Source of the DNA: JBCBSS01 sp039819065
GTDB taxonomy: Bacteria > Bacteroidota > Bacteroidia > Cytophagales > Cyclobacteriaceae
NCBI GenBank assembly: GCA_039819065.1
Contig: JBCBSS010000010.1
Span: forward strand, 1-64,000
Length of the DNA: 64,000 nucleotides
Direction of reading: 5' to 3'
Under the pieces are notes generated by a model, which had not been told where the DNA came from, ran no database searches, and saw only the letters and a list, made by a program, of their open reading frames with translations. Each line of letters opens with the position of its first letter. The stretch's first letter is position 1. Below are positions 53,156-62,363 of this stretch, one piece after another. Made by a program: the position numbers and the translations under genes.

Positions 53156-54074
53156 GCGATTATTCCCCTTTTTTGTTGGTATAACTGTGCTCCTTTTCGT
53201 TTCGATGCACAGCTATGGGCAAAATCTGGAGCCTAAAGGACAGTTTTTGGCTGATAGCATCAAAATAGGCAAGCCAATACCTTATGCGCTATCTATAAGA
53301 TATCCCAAGGATATTGATATCATATTTCCTGATACGCTGTACGATTTCTCACCTTTTGAGATATCAAGAAAAGTCTACTTCCCTACCGTATCCGATAGCA
53401 CGCACAGCTATGACAGCACTGTCTATTACATCAATACGTTCGAAATAGACTCCACCCAGTACTTAAGCCTTCCTGTCTTTTTGCTGGGAGAAGCAGATAG
53501 TACCGCTTATATGACACTGAAAGATTCAGTTGCTCTCATTCATACGGTAACCGAAGTTCCAGACTCCATAGCTATTGAGGCATTAGCATTGAGAGAAAAT
53601 ACCATCTACAGGCACGTCAGCCGTCAGGTTAACTATATTTTAATAGCCTTAGGTATAGTAGCCGCCCTGTTCTGGCTATTTATATTCTATTTGTTATTCG
53701 GGAAGCGCATACGTCAAAGCATAAGATTAAAGAGAATGCGGAAGGGCTATTTGGCTTTTATTGGCAGAGTCAACCCATTAGTCAGTGACCTGGACAGTCA
53801 AAACAAAGACTTATCCAAGGTATCAGAAGTCATTATGCTAGAATGGAAGAAATATATGGAAACGGTAGAACGTATCCCTTATACCAGGCTTACCACTAAG
53901 GAGATATCAACTTTCACATCCGGGCGCGAGTTGGTAGATGCGTTGAAAGTCGTTGATCGCGCCATATACAGCAACGTTGAGCGAAAAGAAGCTGCATCAG
54001 GCGTAACCAAGCTTATGGATTATTCCCAAGAAGTCTATCTAAAGAAAAGAGAGGAGGTGCGCAGTGGAGGATGA
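53148..54074 (+). CDS. BatD-like or other Bat-associated membrane protein
   Basis: This 308-residue protein starts with GTG inside the end of the DUF58 gene (8-base overlap). It has a signal peptide (about 1-24, ending HSYGQ), a periplasmic beta-rich region with GKPIPYALSIRYPKDIDIIF that resembles an Ig-like domain of BatD, one membrane helix (about 163-184) and a basic cytoplasmic tail. It is much shorter than most BatD proteins. Its stop overlaps the start of the VWA gene by 11 bases. The assignment rests mainly on context. Confidence 0.7.
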   Translation: MSKRLFPFFVGITVLLFVSMHSYGQNLEPKGQFLADSIKIGKPIPYALSIRYPKDIDIIFPDTLYDFSPFEISRKVYFPTVSDSTHSYDSTVYYINTFEIDSTQYLSLPVFLLGEADSTAYMTLKDSVALIHTVTEVPDSIAIEALALRENTIYRHVSRQVNYILIALGIVAALFWLFIFYLLFGKRIRQSIRLKRMRKGYLAFIGRVNPLVSDLDSQNKDLSKVSEVIMLEWKKYMETVERIPYTRLTTKEISTFTSGRELVDALKVVDRAIYSNVERKEAASGVTKLMDYSQEVYLKKREEVRSGG

Positions 54075-55116
54075 GTTGTTCACGGATAGACCATGGTACT
54101 CCTTAAAGTGGTTTCATCCCGATACCATCTTACAGTTCGAATGGGAAAACCCATGGCTATTTTGGTTCTTGCTGGCTATCCCTTTATTCTTTATTATCAG
54201 ATGGGTATTGCATGTTAGTACCAATCAGAAACTGCCTGTTGCCGTTACAAAAAAGCAGATTGGCAATAATTTCTGGACTGCACTTAGGTTTATCCCTGAT
54301 GTCATTATGGTTCTGGTGGTAGCGGGTATACTAGTAGCCTTAGCCAGACCACAGAAACCAAACGAAAAAGTAGAACGCTGGACTGAAGGTATTGATATCA
54401 TGCTGGTGGTGGACATATCCCGGTCTATGCAAATAGAAGACTTCAGGCCTAACCGATTAGAAGCGGCAAAAAACGTAGCCAGGGATTTCATCAGTGGGCG
54501 TTTTCAGGATAGAATCGGTATAGTTATTTTCTCAGGTGATGCCTATTCACTTTCTCCACTTACCACGGATTATGATCTTCTGAAGAGTTATATCAATGAT
54601 ATTAACTTCGATATGATCGACAATAGTGGCACAGCCATAGGAAGTGCGCTAGCTGTAGCTACAAATCGAATGACCAAGTCAGATTCCAAATCCAAGGTTT
54701 GCATCTTGCTTAGCGATGGTGATAATACTGCCGGTAATATCGATCCGATCACTGCAGCTGAATTGGCACACGCCTATAATATAAAGATGTATACCATTGC
54801 CATCGGAAAAGAAGGTAGCGTTCCTTTCGGTAAAGATTTCTTTGGCCGACCTAGAATGGTAGAAAATACACTGGACGAAACTACGCTCAGAAAAATAGCT
54901 GAGATTGGAGAAGGTGAGTTTTACCGAGTTTCGGACAATAAGGCATTAGAGCAAGTATTTGGCCTTATCGATCAATATGAGAAGGCTGAGATCAAAGAAA
55001 CCCGCTATAAGAATACGATAGATTATTACCAGGTTTACCTCTACTGGGTGATCTGTATATTTCTAATATGGATGATCCTAAAATCCACTGCTTGGTCAAA
55101 TGCCCTACAGGATTAA
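54064..55116 (+). CDS. batA: BatA-like von Willebrand factor A domain protein
   Basis: The 350-residue membrane protein starts with GTG at 54064, overlapping the previous gene by 11 bases. It has two N-terminal membrane helices (about 31-50 and 76-95), a VWA domain with a complete MIDAS: DISRS (117-121), then the Thr in SPLTTDYD and the Asp in LLSDGDNTAG, and a C-terminal helix (about 325-345). Such BatA proteins expose the VWA domain to the periplasm and belong to aerotolerance operons. BatB and BatC do not follow; the next gene is convergent. Confidence 0.88.
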   Translation: MEDELFTDRPWYSLKWFHPDTILQFEWENPWLFWFLLAIPLFFIIRWVLHVSTNQKLPVAVTKKQIGNNFWTALRFIPDVIMVLVVAGILVALARPQKPNEKVERWTEGIDIMLVVDISRSMQIEDFRPNRLEAAKNVARDFISGRFQDRIGIVIFSGDAYSLSPLTTDYDLLKSYINDINFDMIDNSGTAIGSALAVATNRMTKSDSKSKVCILLSDGDNTAGNIDPITAAELAHAYNIKMYTIAIGKEGSVPFGKDFFGRPRMVENTLDETTLRKIAEIGEGEFYRVSDNKALEQVFGLIDQYEKAEIKETRYKNTIDYYQVYLYWVICIFLIWMILKSTAWSNALQD

Positions 55117-55147
55117 ATAGCAAAGCGCACTTTCCTCTAGCGTCAAA

Positions 55148-55759
55148 TTAAGCGAAGTAGAACATCATTCTACCGCCGAATAGGATAAGCATAATACCGA
55201 CCACGATATTCATAATCTTGAGAAAACGGGTTGTAACCATTGTTCTTAGTTTATTGGCGAGATACGCTTTCAATATATCAGTAGAAAATACCAGCGAAAG
55301 CACAATGGCAAAAAATGCAATCACCTGATTAGTAGTATTATAATCAATAGTAACTACGCTAACTGCCCCAACCCAGAAGATCAACACAAAAGGACTAACT
55401 CCATTAATAAGTAGCCCTTTCAGCACCATTCCTAAATAGCCTTTACGAGATTTCTTATCGCTTACATCACGAATTTGCCGACGGCTGTTGATGATAGAGA
55501 ATAAGCCAAAAATGATCATTATGATGCCCCCTCCATAGCCCAGATAGGATTTGAAATCATCACTCTGAAAAAAGCGGGATACGCCCAGGTATGATATTGT
55601 GATGTACATACCATCGCTTAGAACGATTCCAACGGCCACGAATATACCGGCCACGAAGCCTCTTTCTATACTGGTCTTAATGAGCGCGAAAAAAACGGGG
55701 CCTGGCAAGGCTACTAAAATCAAACCCAGCAGAAGTGCCCTTAGTATCAGATCAGTCAA
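55148..55759 (-). CDS. LysE family amino acid exporter
   Basis: The protein (203 residues) has six predicted membrane helices and the LysE start LRALLLGLILVALPGPVFFALIKTSIERG with the conserved PGP, then a short charged loop near 110 (SRRQIRDVSDKKSRKG) and GMVLKGLLINGVSPFVLIFW. This is the RhtB/LysE exporter layout; the substrate (basic or neutral amino acid or homoserine lactone) is not predictable. Its start overlaps the stop of the GH3 gene by four bases, so the two are co-translated. Confidence 0.9.
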   Translation of the reverse strand: MTDLILRALLLGLILVALPGPVFFALIKTSIERGFVAGIFVAVGIVLSDGMYITISYLGVSRFFQSDDFKSYLGYGGGIIMIIFGLFSIINSRRQIRDVSDKKSRKGYLGMVLKGLLINGVSPFVLIFWVGAVSVVTIDYNTTNQVIAFFAIVLSLVFSTDILKAYLANKLRTMVTTRFLKIMNIVVGIMLILFGGRMMFYFA

Positions 55760-57303
55760 TGTGTGTGATTTTCAATGAATGATTTCCAGTCTGAAAGCTG
55801 ATTGTTTTTTATCACTCTTGGGAATTTATTTTGTGAACCTATTTTACCCTTGGACTCCATCCATGAATAGAACACGCTCAGCGGTAGAATATCCACATAT
55901 ACCTCTTTCAACGCTGCACTACGTTCAACTGCATAGTCATCATTGAGTGCTTTAAGGTGCTCGTCTAAGCGCTCTTTAAGGGCTTTCGGATCTACATGAT
56001 CATCCGTACCAATGAACCAATGGTGAGCAAATAAAGAACCGTGTGGTACCCCAGCCACTGTAAACTCAGGGATGATGATATTGAGATCATTGGAAGCCAG
56101 TTTAATGGCCTGGTTCATATTATCAACTGATAAATGCTCTCCACAAAGGCTCAGAAAGTGTTTCGTTCGTCCGGTAATGACGATTTCCGATTCCTCCTTC
56201 GATATAAATTTGATCACGTCACCAATGAGGTATCTCCAGGCTCCCGCACAGGTAGTAAGCAGCAATGCATATTCTTTCCCCTCCTCAACTTCATCAATAA
56301 GGAGTGTCTGTGCATCCGGTTTTATCTCCCCGTTTTCATCAAAGTTTTTGTCATCAAAAGGTACGAACTCATGGAAAATGCCATTATTAAGCACTAATCT
56401 CATAGATCTTCTTTCCGGAACCGCCTGAAAAGCAATGAAGCCCTCTGAGGCAAGGTATGTCTCAATATAATTGAGCGGCCTGCCCAGTAGTTTTTCAAAC
56501 CCTTTCCGGTAAGGTTCAAAAGAGACCCCACCATGAACGTACACCGATAGGTTGGGCCAAATGTCATGGATATTATCGACATTGTAATAGTCGATTATTT
56601 TCTCCATCAATATCTGTATCCAGGCTGGTACGCCTACAATAATACCGAGATCCCAATTGGCTGCTTTCATAGTGATCTCATTCAGCTTTTCGTCCCAATC
56701 CCGCGTTTTGGCGATTCTCCTTCCAGGCTTGTAGAAGTGTTGGAACCAAAAAGGAATTTGTGCCGCTTGTATACCACTTAAGTCACCTTCAAAATAGCTG
56801 CCTTTCTTATTCAGGTGTGTACTACCACCCAACATGAGTATACCTTTGCCAAAAAACTTGCTGGGCAAATCATATTTTGAAAGCGTGAGTATCTGCCTGG
56901 TGCTGGTTTTCTGGATGGCCTTCACCATATCACGAGTCATCGGGATATGTTTTGAAGAAGACTCCGAAGTACCTGAACTTAGCGCGAAATATTTCACTCG
57001 TCCAGGCCAACATACATTTTGTTGCCCTTTATGACATAAGTGCCACCATTCCTTGTAAATGGTGTTGTACGTATAAATAGGTATATTTTCCTTGAATCTT
57101 TCGTAAAAAGTCGACCTTTCGTAGCTCTTGAATCCCTCGAGTATTTTTTGAAAGTTATGATAGCTCCCGAATCTGGTTTGGTTGGCAGTGATCAGTAATT
57201 TTTTCAGTTCGTTTTTCTGGAGGTCAAAGGGTGAAGAATACTCCTGTTCAAGGCTCTCCCTAATTCTAATACCCTTTTTCAACAAAGTCCCTAGTATAGG
57301 CAT
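55756..57303 (-). CDS. GH3 family protein (acyl-adenylate-forming enzyme)
   Basis: The 515-residue protein matches the GH3 family, known from plant auxin/jasmonate amino acid synthetases and present in Bacteroidota. Visible features are the ATP-loop-like YFALSSGTSESSSKHIPMT, LGGSTHLNKKG, the YIETYLASEGFIAFQ segment, LLTTCAGAWRYLIGDVIKF and the C-terminal domain HEFVPFDDKNFDENG... LSLCGEHLSVDNMNQA. By homology it should activate a carboxylate with ATP, but the bacterial substrates are unknown. It is co-transcribed with the LysE exporter, which suggests export of an amino acid conjugate (inference). Confidence 0.9.
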   Translation of the reverse strand: MPILGTLLKKGIRIRESLEQEYSSPFDLQKNELKKLLITANQTRFGSYHNFQKILEGFKSYERSTFYERFKENIPIYTYNTIYKEWWHLCHKGQQNVCWPGRVKYFALSSGTSESSSKHIPMTRDMVKAIQKTSTRQILTLSKYDLPSKFFGKGILMLGGSTHLNKKGSYFEGDLSGIQAAQIPFWFQHFYKPGRRIAKTRDWDEKLNEITMKAANWDLGIIVGVPAWIQILMEKIIDYYNVDNIHDIWPNLSVYVHGGVSFEPYRKGFEKLLGRPLNYIETYLASEGFIAFQAVPERRSMRLVLNNGIFHEFVPFDDKNFDENGEIKPDAQTLLIDEVEEGKEYALLLTTCAGAWRYLIGDVIKFISKEESEIVITGRTKHFLSLCGEHLSVDNMNQAIKLASNDLNIIIPEFTVAGVPHGSLFAHHWFIGTDDHVDPKALKERLDEHLKALNDDYAVERSAALKEVYVDILPLSVFYSWMESKGKIGSQNKFPRVIKNNQLSDWKSFIENHTH

Positions 57304-57374
57304 ACCCTCTAGTTTAAAATAATTTACTTTTGCCTTTCACCTTTTCAGGGATGAAATTTTGCTAAAAATAAAAA

Positions 57375-58049
57375 ATGGACTTAAAAAATAACATAAAAGG
57401 TTTCCAAAATAAGCTGAAGGATAAAGACTGCACGCTGGTAGCTGTGAGTAAAACCAAACCTGAAGAGGTCATTATGGAGGCTTACAATGAGGGACTTAGG
57501 GTATTTGGGGAGAATAAAATCCAGGAGTTGGTTACTAAATATGAAAGCCTGCCAAAGGATATTGAATGGCACATGATAGGCCATTTGCAAAGAAATAAGG
57601 TCAAATACATCGCTTCCTTCATTGGCTTGATCCATTCTATTGACAGTTTGAAACTGCTCAAGGAAGTGGATAAGCAAGCAGCTAAACATGACCGGGTCAT
57701 ACCTTGTCTACTCCAAATGCACATTGCTGAGGAAAGCACTAAATTCGGGCTGTCAGCGGAAGAACTGAAAGTATTGCTAGCATCAGAAGAGTTTGCGACC
57801 ATGGAACATATCAAAATTGTTGGATTGATGGGCATGGCTACCAATACGGACAACACAGATCAAGTGAGGCGCGAGTTTGCAGATCTTAAGAGCCTATTCT
57901 CTGGTATACAGTCTGAATACCAAAATGACAAAGTGCAAATGAGCGCACTTTCTATGGGTATGAGCGGAGACTTTGAAATAGCACTCGAAGAAGGAAGTAA
58001 TATGATTAGAGTAGGAAGTGCGATTTTCGGAGCGAGAAACTACAATTGA
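57375..58049 (+). CDS. YggS family PLP-homeostasis protein
   Basis: This PLP-binding protein of 224 residues keeps free pyridoxal phosphate low. Its Lys26 in LVAVSKTKPEE is the expected PLP-bonding residue, with GENKIQEL for the cofactor site, EWHMIGHLQRNKVKYI and the phosphate-binding SMGMSGDFEIALEEGSNMIRVGSAIFG. The PLP barrel is full length. It is divergent from the GH3 gene by 71 bases and followed after 11 bases by a DUF423 gene. Confidence 0.95.
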   Translation: MDLKNNIKGFQNKLKDKDCTLVAVSKTKPEEVIMEAYNEGLRVFGENKIQELVTKYESLPKDIEWHMIGHLQRNKVKYIASFIGLIHSIDSLKLLKEVDKQAAKHDRVIPCLLQMHIAEESTKFGLSAEELKVLLASEEFATMEHIKIVGLMGMATNTDNTDQVRREFADLKSLFSGIQSEYQNDKVQMSALSMGMSGDFEIALEEGSNMIRVGSAIFGARNYN

Positions 58050-58060
58050 AACAATAACTT

Positions 58061-58441
58061 ATGCATAAATATAAATTCGGCTACATAAGCGGAGGTATCT
58101 TTGCTGCACTGGCAGTGGGCTTGGGAGCGTTTGGAGCACATGGCCTGGAATCACTCTTGGCAGCGAATGGCAGAACAGCCACTTATGAAACTGCCGTCCA
58201 ATATCACTTCTACCATGCTCTCGCGCTCTTAATAGTGGCGATAGTCATCAAAAGGCATGATCATAAATTCATCAGATGGACTTCCTACCTATTTGCCGCT
58301 GGCATTATCATATTTTCAGGGTCACTCTATATACTGAGCCTTACTAATATTACCATACTAGGCGCCATTACTCCTATCGGTGGTGTTTGTTTTATCCTGG
58401 GCTGGTTGTTTTTTGTGGTGGGTATTGCGAAAGGAAAATGA
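58061..58441 (+). CDS. DUF423 membrane protein (YgdD-like)
   Basis: This 126-residue protein has four membrane helices and the DUF423 signature near the start: ALAVGLGAFGAHGLESLL, then YHFYHALALLIVAIV and FSGSLYILSLTNI with GGVCFILGWLFFVVG. The function of the family is not known; it is often near metabolic genes. It follows yggS by 11 bases and probably shares its transcript. A terminator serving the convergent gene lies just after it. Confidence 0.93.
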   Translation: MHKYKFGYISGGIFAALAVGLGAFGAHGLESLLAANGRTATYETAVQYHFYHALALLIVAIVIKRHDHKFIRWTSYLFAAGIIIFSGSLYILSLTNITILGAITPIGGVCFILGWLFFVVGIAKGK

Positions 58442-58496
58442 AAAAAGCTGCCCAAATCTCAGACCTTGCTCACAAGGTTTGAATCTAGGCAGCTTT
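58442..58496 (-). terminator. large hairpin terminator after the DUF1573 gene
   Basis: On the minus strand AAAGCTGCC pairs with GGCAGCTTT across about 37 bases whose centre itself folds (CCTTG / CAAGG around TGAG); TTTTTTC follows. It lies about 22 bases after the DUF1573 stop and directly after the DUF423 stop on the other strand. Confidence 0.7.
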
Positions 58497-58518
58497 GAAC
58501 TAATTAGGTTCGTATAGT

Positions 58519-58935
58519 TTACTGCTCGCTTTCTTTCTTCTTGGGCAAAACGTTGGTGATAAGTGTTATTCGCTCTGTACTATTAACAGCGTTTGAAATA
58601 ACGGTGATCACCTTGTTCTGTCTGCCTATTTTACCTGAGCTGTTGAATACCACTTCTAACTTGCCTTGCTGACCCGGTGCGATAGGATCTCTTGGCCACT
58701 GAGGTACTGTACATCCACAAGTAGTTTGCACGTTAGTCAGGATTAACGGCTCATCGCCGGTATTTTCGAATACATAAGTATGCTGGATTTTATCGCCTTG
58801 ATATATGTCGCCGAAGTCTCTGCTTTCTTCTTCAAAAGTGATTTTTGGGCCTGGTTGATTCTCTTCTTGATTTTCCTGTGCCAATGCACACACAACCATA
58901 AACGTCCCTAAAAGAAAAATCGATAATGTTTTCAT
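58519..58935 (-). CDS. DUF1573 domain protein
   Basis: The 138-residue protein has a signal peptide (about 1-19, ending ALA before QEN) and a DUF1573 domain: KITFEEESRDFGDIYQGDKI, HTYVFENTGDEPLILTNVQT, then the conserved CGCTVPQWPRDPIAPGQQG and a final IGRQNKVITVISNA. DUF1573 is an Ig-like ASPM/SPD-2/Hydin-type periplasmic domain common in Bacteroidota; no function is established. The vicinal Cys pair in CGC could bind metal or form a disulphide (inference). Monocistronic with its own terminator. Confidence 0.9.
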   Translation of the reverse strand: MKTLSIFLLGTFMVVCALAQENQEENQPGPKITFEEESRDFGDIYQGDKIQHTYVFENTGDEPLILTNVQTTCGCTVPQWPRDPIAPGQQGKLEVVFNSSGKIGRQNKVITVISNAVNSTERITLITNVLPKKKESEQ

Positions 58936-59012
58936 AATAGTTCTTGTATTTACAGATTACAAAGATAGGATAATATGTCTTTAAATATCACACTTAATAT
59001 CAACGAAAATGC

Positions 59013-60416
59013 TCAAAAGAAGTTAGCATTGAAGTTGACTAAAAACAACTCGTCAGTTGCTCTTGTAATGCCGGTATACAGCCACCGTATGTAGTCTTTA
59101 TCTAACATCTCCTCGGTAAGGTAACCTTGGTCAATGAATACCGCATTCCATTGCCCACCTTGCGATTTATGACAAGTCAATGCATAAGCGAACTTGATTT
59201 GTAAAGCATTCAAGTACGGGTCTTTAGCCATAGCCTCGTTTCGCTCTTTTTTAGAAGCCAAGTCCTGGTAATCTTCCAGCACTTGCGCATATAGTGAGCG
59301 GTACTCCTCGGTGGTCAACGAAGCCGTATCGGCTGTCAATGTACCTAACATCACTTTTGCCTCAAATGGTTCGTGGTCAGGATAGTCAACCAATCGTAAT
59401 GCCAAAGTGGCAAATCGCAGGCCATACATTTCCTCAAAGCTGATGATCTTCATCACTTCCATAAAATCACCATTGGCAATGAAAGCACCAGGTATTGTCT
59501 CTGGAACGAACAAATAATTATTGCGAACACACATCAGCATATCTCCAGCCTCTATCTCGTCCTGGCAAAAGTGTATTTGGTTCCTTATATAATTATTATA
59601 GGCATTGGCATTCCTATTAGACCGGCAAATGACAATGGTATTCTCAACACCATATTTATCATAAGCATACCTTATGCCATCCTCCATCCGCTCACCAGTC
59701 ATGCGGTAGATATCTGGATATCCTTTAGTCCTGAACTTTATCTCTATTTGTTTTTGACCTAGTATCGCCCTCAACGATGTAGCGTTTTCCAGAATACCAG
59801 AATCCTGGGCCTGCCTCATCACTTCGGTAAGCTCTGCCACCAAGACTTTTGACTTATAGCTTTTGCGCAGATAATCCTGATCCAACCCAAGACTTAGTGT
59901 TTGCCCTACTGGTGGAAGCTGGGCTGCATCTCCCACCAGAATCAATTTATTACTAGCATCTGATAGGGTATACTGAATGAGATCGGAAAGCAAGCCCTGG
60001 CTCCCAAACTCCCTATCCTCCGAAAGCATGGAAGCCTCATCAACGATGAATACGGTGTTCTTTGCATAGTTTTTCTGCCCTTTAAACTTGAGAACACCTG
60101 AATCTGGATCAGCGGCTTGTTTGTATATTCTTTTGTGAATGGTGAAGGCCATTCTCTTAGAATAGGAGGACATCACTTTGGCCGCACGTCCTGTCGGCGC
60201 CAACAAAACAAACTTGAAGTTGAAGAGGGGTAGAATTTTAGTGACAGTACTGATTACAGATGTCTTGCCCGTACCTGCATAACCCTTGATTAGTAATATG
60301 GTTGGGTCTAATTCTTTGGTGAGCAGAAATTCATCAAGCAACGAGAATAACGCCCTTTGACCCGCAGTAGGCTTAAATGGAAATTTGTTCGCTATGATCT
60401 CTGAGGGCTTAGGCAC
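59013..60416 (-). CDS. RecD/Pif1-like SF1 helicase
   Basis: The 467-residue protein is a short SF1 helicase with Walker A KGYAGTGKTSVI (45-52), LLAPTGRAAKVM (motif Ia), VDEASMLS (Walker B), LVGDAAQLPPVGQ (motif III) and the C-terminal FAYALTCHKSQGGQW (motif V) with YTGITRATDELFLV (motif VI). This matches RecD2- or Pif1-type 5'-3' DNA helicases, but it lacks the N-terminal accessory domains of true RecD2. It likely takes part in DNA repair or fork maintenance. Its stop codon is next to the thioesterase gene start (one base). Confidence 0.9.
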   Translation of the reverse strand: MPKPSEIIANKFPFKPTAGQRALFSLLDEFLLTKELDPTILLIKGYAGTGKTSVISTVTKILPLFNFKFVLLAPTGRAAKVMSSYSKRMAFTIHKRIYKQAADPDSGVLKFKGQKNYAKNTVFIVDEASMLSEDREFGSQGLLSDLIQYTLSDASNKLILVGDAAQLPPVGQTLSLGLDQDYLRKSYKSKVLVAELTEVMRQAQDSGILENATSLRAILGQKQIEIKFRTKGYPDIYRMTGERMEDGIRYAYDKYGVENTIVICRSNRNANAYNNYIRNQIHFCQDEIEAGDMLMCVRNNYLFVPETIPGAFIANGDFMEVMKIISFEEMYGLRFATLALRLVDYPDHEPFEAKVMLGTLTADTASLTTEEYRSLYAQVLEDYQDLASKKERNEAMAKDPYLNALQIKFAYALTCHKSQGGQWNAVFIDQGYLTEEMLDKDYIRWLYTGITRATDELFLVNFNANFF

Positions 60417-60869
60417 CTAGTTTCCTTTCTGTTCCTCAGGAAAAATCGTGATCATCGAAGTGGTAGCTTTGGCCATCAATATGCTTTCTTCCCCTCTGAT
60501 ATCCCATACTTCTGCTTCGCAAAAGTTAATCTTTCTACCTTGCTTGATTACCCAACCAATAGCGTGCAACTTCTCCCCAACTCCTGGGTTGAAATAAGAT
60601 ACCTTGAGCTCCCCGGTCACTACACCATGCCCCGGAGGCACTAAAGTATAAGCAGCAAATCCTGCAGTAACATCTGCCAACGTAGCTACCAAACCACCAT
60701 GTGCAAAGCCTCGCTGTTGCTTATGTATCTCTTCTATTTTAAGCCACCCTTCCGTTCTACCAGCCTCTATCACGTCTAGCTCGAACCCAATATGCTTCAT
60801 GAAATGCTGCCTACCGAGATACTCTTCAACCAGTTCTTTAAAGTCAGGATTGTATACTGTATAGTTCAT
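60417..60869 (-). CDS. PaaI-like hotdog thioesterase
   Basis: The 150-residue protein has the hotdog-fold HGGLVATLADVTAGFAAYTL region typical of PaaI thioesterases, with the upstream helix and the GVGEKLHAIGWVIKQGRKI strand. The Asp in LADVTAGF is the likely catalytic residue. It would hydrolyse an acyl- or aryl-CoA, with the substrate unknown. It directly precedes the helicase gene on the minus strand (no gap), so the two share a transcript. Confidence 0.88.
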   Translation of the reverse strand: MNYTVYNPDFKELVEEYLGRQHFMKHIGFELDVIEAGRTEGWLKIEEIHKQQRGFAHGGLVATLADVTAGFAAYTLVPPGHGVVTGELKVSYFNPGVGEKLHAIGWVIKQGRKINFCEAEVWDIRGEESILMAKATTSMITIFPEEQKGN

Positions 60870-60961
60870 AGGTAATCAATTTCAATTAGGCTGTTATGAA
60901 TTGATCAACAAAAGTATCTTTAAACCATCTTAATACAGCAATTTCAATTCTGAAATTACCT

Positions 60962-61462
60962 ATGGAGAGTCAACTCATTGAGCATGCTTTTGGCAAACGG
61001 GCTCGTTTAAGGGTTTGCGGCCTACTGATAAAAGATGATAGCCTACTAATGGCCAAGCATCGGGGATTGGGAGAGTTTGGAGAACTTTGGCTTCCTCCCG
61101 GTGGAGGTGTAGAATATGGCAGCCATACCGCAGACAATTTAAAGCGTGAATTTATAGAGGAAACGGGGCTTTCCATAAAAGTGGATGAGTTCCTTTTTGG
61201 GTTCGAATTTCTACAGCCACCGCTACACGCCATTGAGTTGTTTTTTAAAGTAGAATCAACAGGGGGAAAGTTAGAGAAAGGACTTGACCCAGAACTGCCT
61301 GAGGACCAGCAAATCATCGAAGAAGTACGGTTTGTGACTTTTGAAGAATTGAGGGTTATGGATAAGAAAAGGGTGCATCAGGCCTTTCAATATGTCGATA
61401 ACCCTAGGCAAATAGTTAATCTTAGGGGTTTTTTCAATTTTGAAAATAATTATCTAATATAG
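60962..61462 (+). CDS. NUDIX hydrolase
   Basis: The 166-residue protein carries the NUDIX box: GGGVEYGSHTADNLKREF followed by IEETGLSI, with the Glu pair for metal binding. The start of the domain (RVCGLLIKDDSLLMAKHRGL) and the extra C-terminal region (EVRFVTFEELRVMDKKRVHQ) are typical. The substrate (a nucleoside diphosphate derivative) cannot be told. It is divergent from the thioesterase gene across 92 bases and precedes the unknown membrane protein gene by 66 bases. Confidence 0.93.
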   Translation: MESQLIEHAFGKRARLRVCGLLIKDDSLLMAKHRGLGEFGELWLPPGGGVEYGSHTADNLKREFIEETGLSIKVDEFLFGFEFLQPPLHAIELFFKVESTGGKLEKGLDPELPEDQQIIEEVRFVTFEELRVMDKKRVHQAFQYVDNPRQIVNLRGFFNFENNYLI

Positions 61463-61528
61463 CGATTCGTTAGATTGCGATTTGCCTTTTAAAATCTTTA
61501 TTATTGTACTCTAAACTTAATTCTTCAA

Positions 61529-62353
61529 ATGACACAAATTAGAATATTTTCGTTGACATTCTTTATAGTTGCCATCGGTCTCGGCGTATATCTATATATG
61601 AGTGTTAAAGGTACGATAGATGAAAAGGCTAGAATAGAGGCGGTAGAAGATGAAGTGATAGAAAAACTGGAGTTAATACGCGAGGCGGAAATCGTATACC
61701 AGGAAGTACACGGAAATTATACTTCAGACTGGGATAAATTGAAAGACTTCATTAACAATGGTGTCTATTATGTCATCGAAAGATCTGAGACCATCATTAC
61801 CCTTAGCTATGGCGCCGATAGTATCATTGTAGATGTCGATACCATCGGAACTATATCGGCCAGAGAAAGAATCTTTAAGAAAACACACACTGCAGAAGCT
61901 GCAGATGACGGCATATTTGATGGTTATTTGGTAAGCATGGAAGACAAAGCCATTAAGAATAGAAAAGCTTACGCTTTGGTATCAAATGGCAGAAGATTCG
62001 AGCATCCATTCAGGGATAACGGAAGAATCACGTCTATCGAAAATGTACAGCCTGGTGACAATGTCACTAAAGGCCAAATTTTGATCACCTTCTGGGAATA
62101 CAAATTCGATCCTAAAATTGACATTGACCGTTTAGAATATATACCTGGATCTACTGAAAATAAGAAATTTGATATCTACGCAGCGGAGATTGAAAAGAAT
62201 AACATCTTAGTAGACGTAATTGAAGTAAGAGATACCGATCCGGTTAATCCCGAAAGAAGAAAGAAGAGAACCGACGAAGACAAGAAAAAGAGCAATCAGC
62301 CGCTTGGATTCGGATCTAGGTACGATGTAACAACGTCCGGTAACTGGGAGTAA
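61529..62353 (+). CDS. membrane-anchored protein of unknown function
   Basis: I do not recognise a named family for this 274-residue protein. It has one N-terminal membrane helix (about 6-25, IFSLTFFIVAIGLGVYLYMS) followed by a charged helix (about 27-55) that resembles a pilin-like or coiled-coil stalk, with LIREAEIVYQEVHGNYTSDW. The middle contains two beta-rich parts; one has SIENVQPGDNVTKGQILITFWE, reminiscent of a lipoyl/barrel-sandwich hybrid turn. The C-terminus is basic (PERRKKRTDEDKKKSNQP) and ends in an Asn/Trp-rich tail. It immediately precedes the DUF3822 gene (10 bases). Confidence 0.7.
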   Translation: MTQIRIFSLTFFIVAIGLGVYLYMSVKGTIDEKARIEAVEDEVIEKLELIREAEIVYQEVHGNYTSDWDKLKDFINNGVYYVIERSETIITLSYGADSIIVDVDTIGTISARERIFKKTHTAEAADDGIFDGYLVSMEDKAIKNRKAYALVSNGRRFEHPFRDNGRITSIENVQPGDNVTKGQILITFWEYKFDPKIDIDRLEYIPGSTENKKFDIYAAEIEKNNILVDVIEVRDTDPVNPERRKKRTDEDKKKSNQPLGFGSRYDVTTSGNWE

Positions 62354-62363
62354 AGCCACCATT

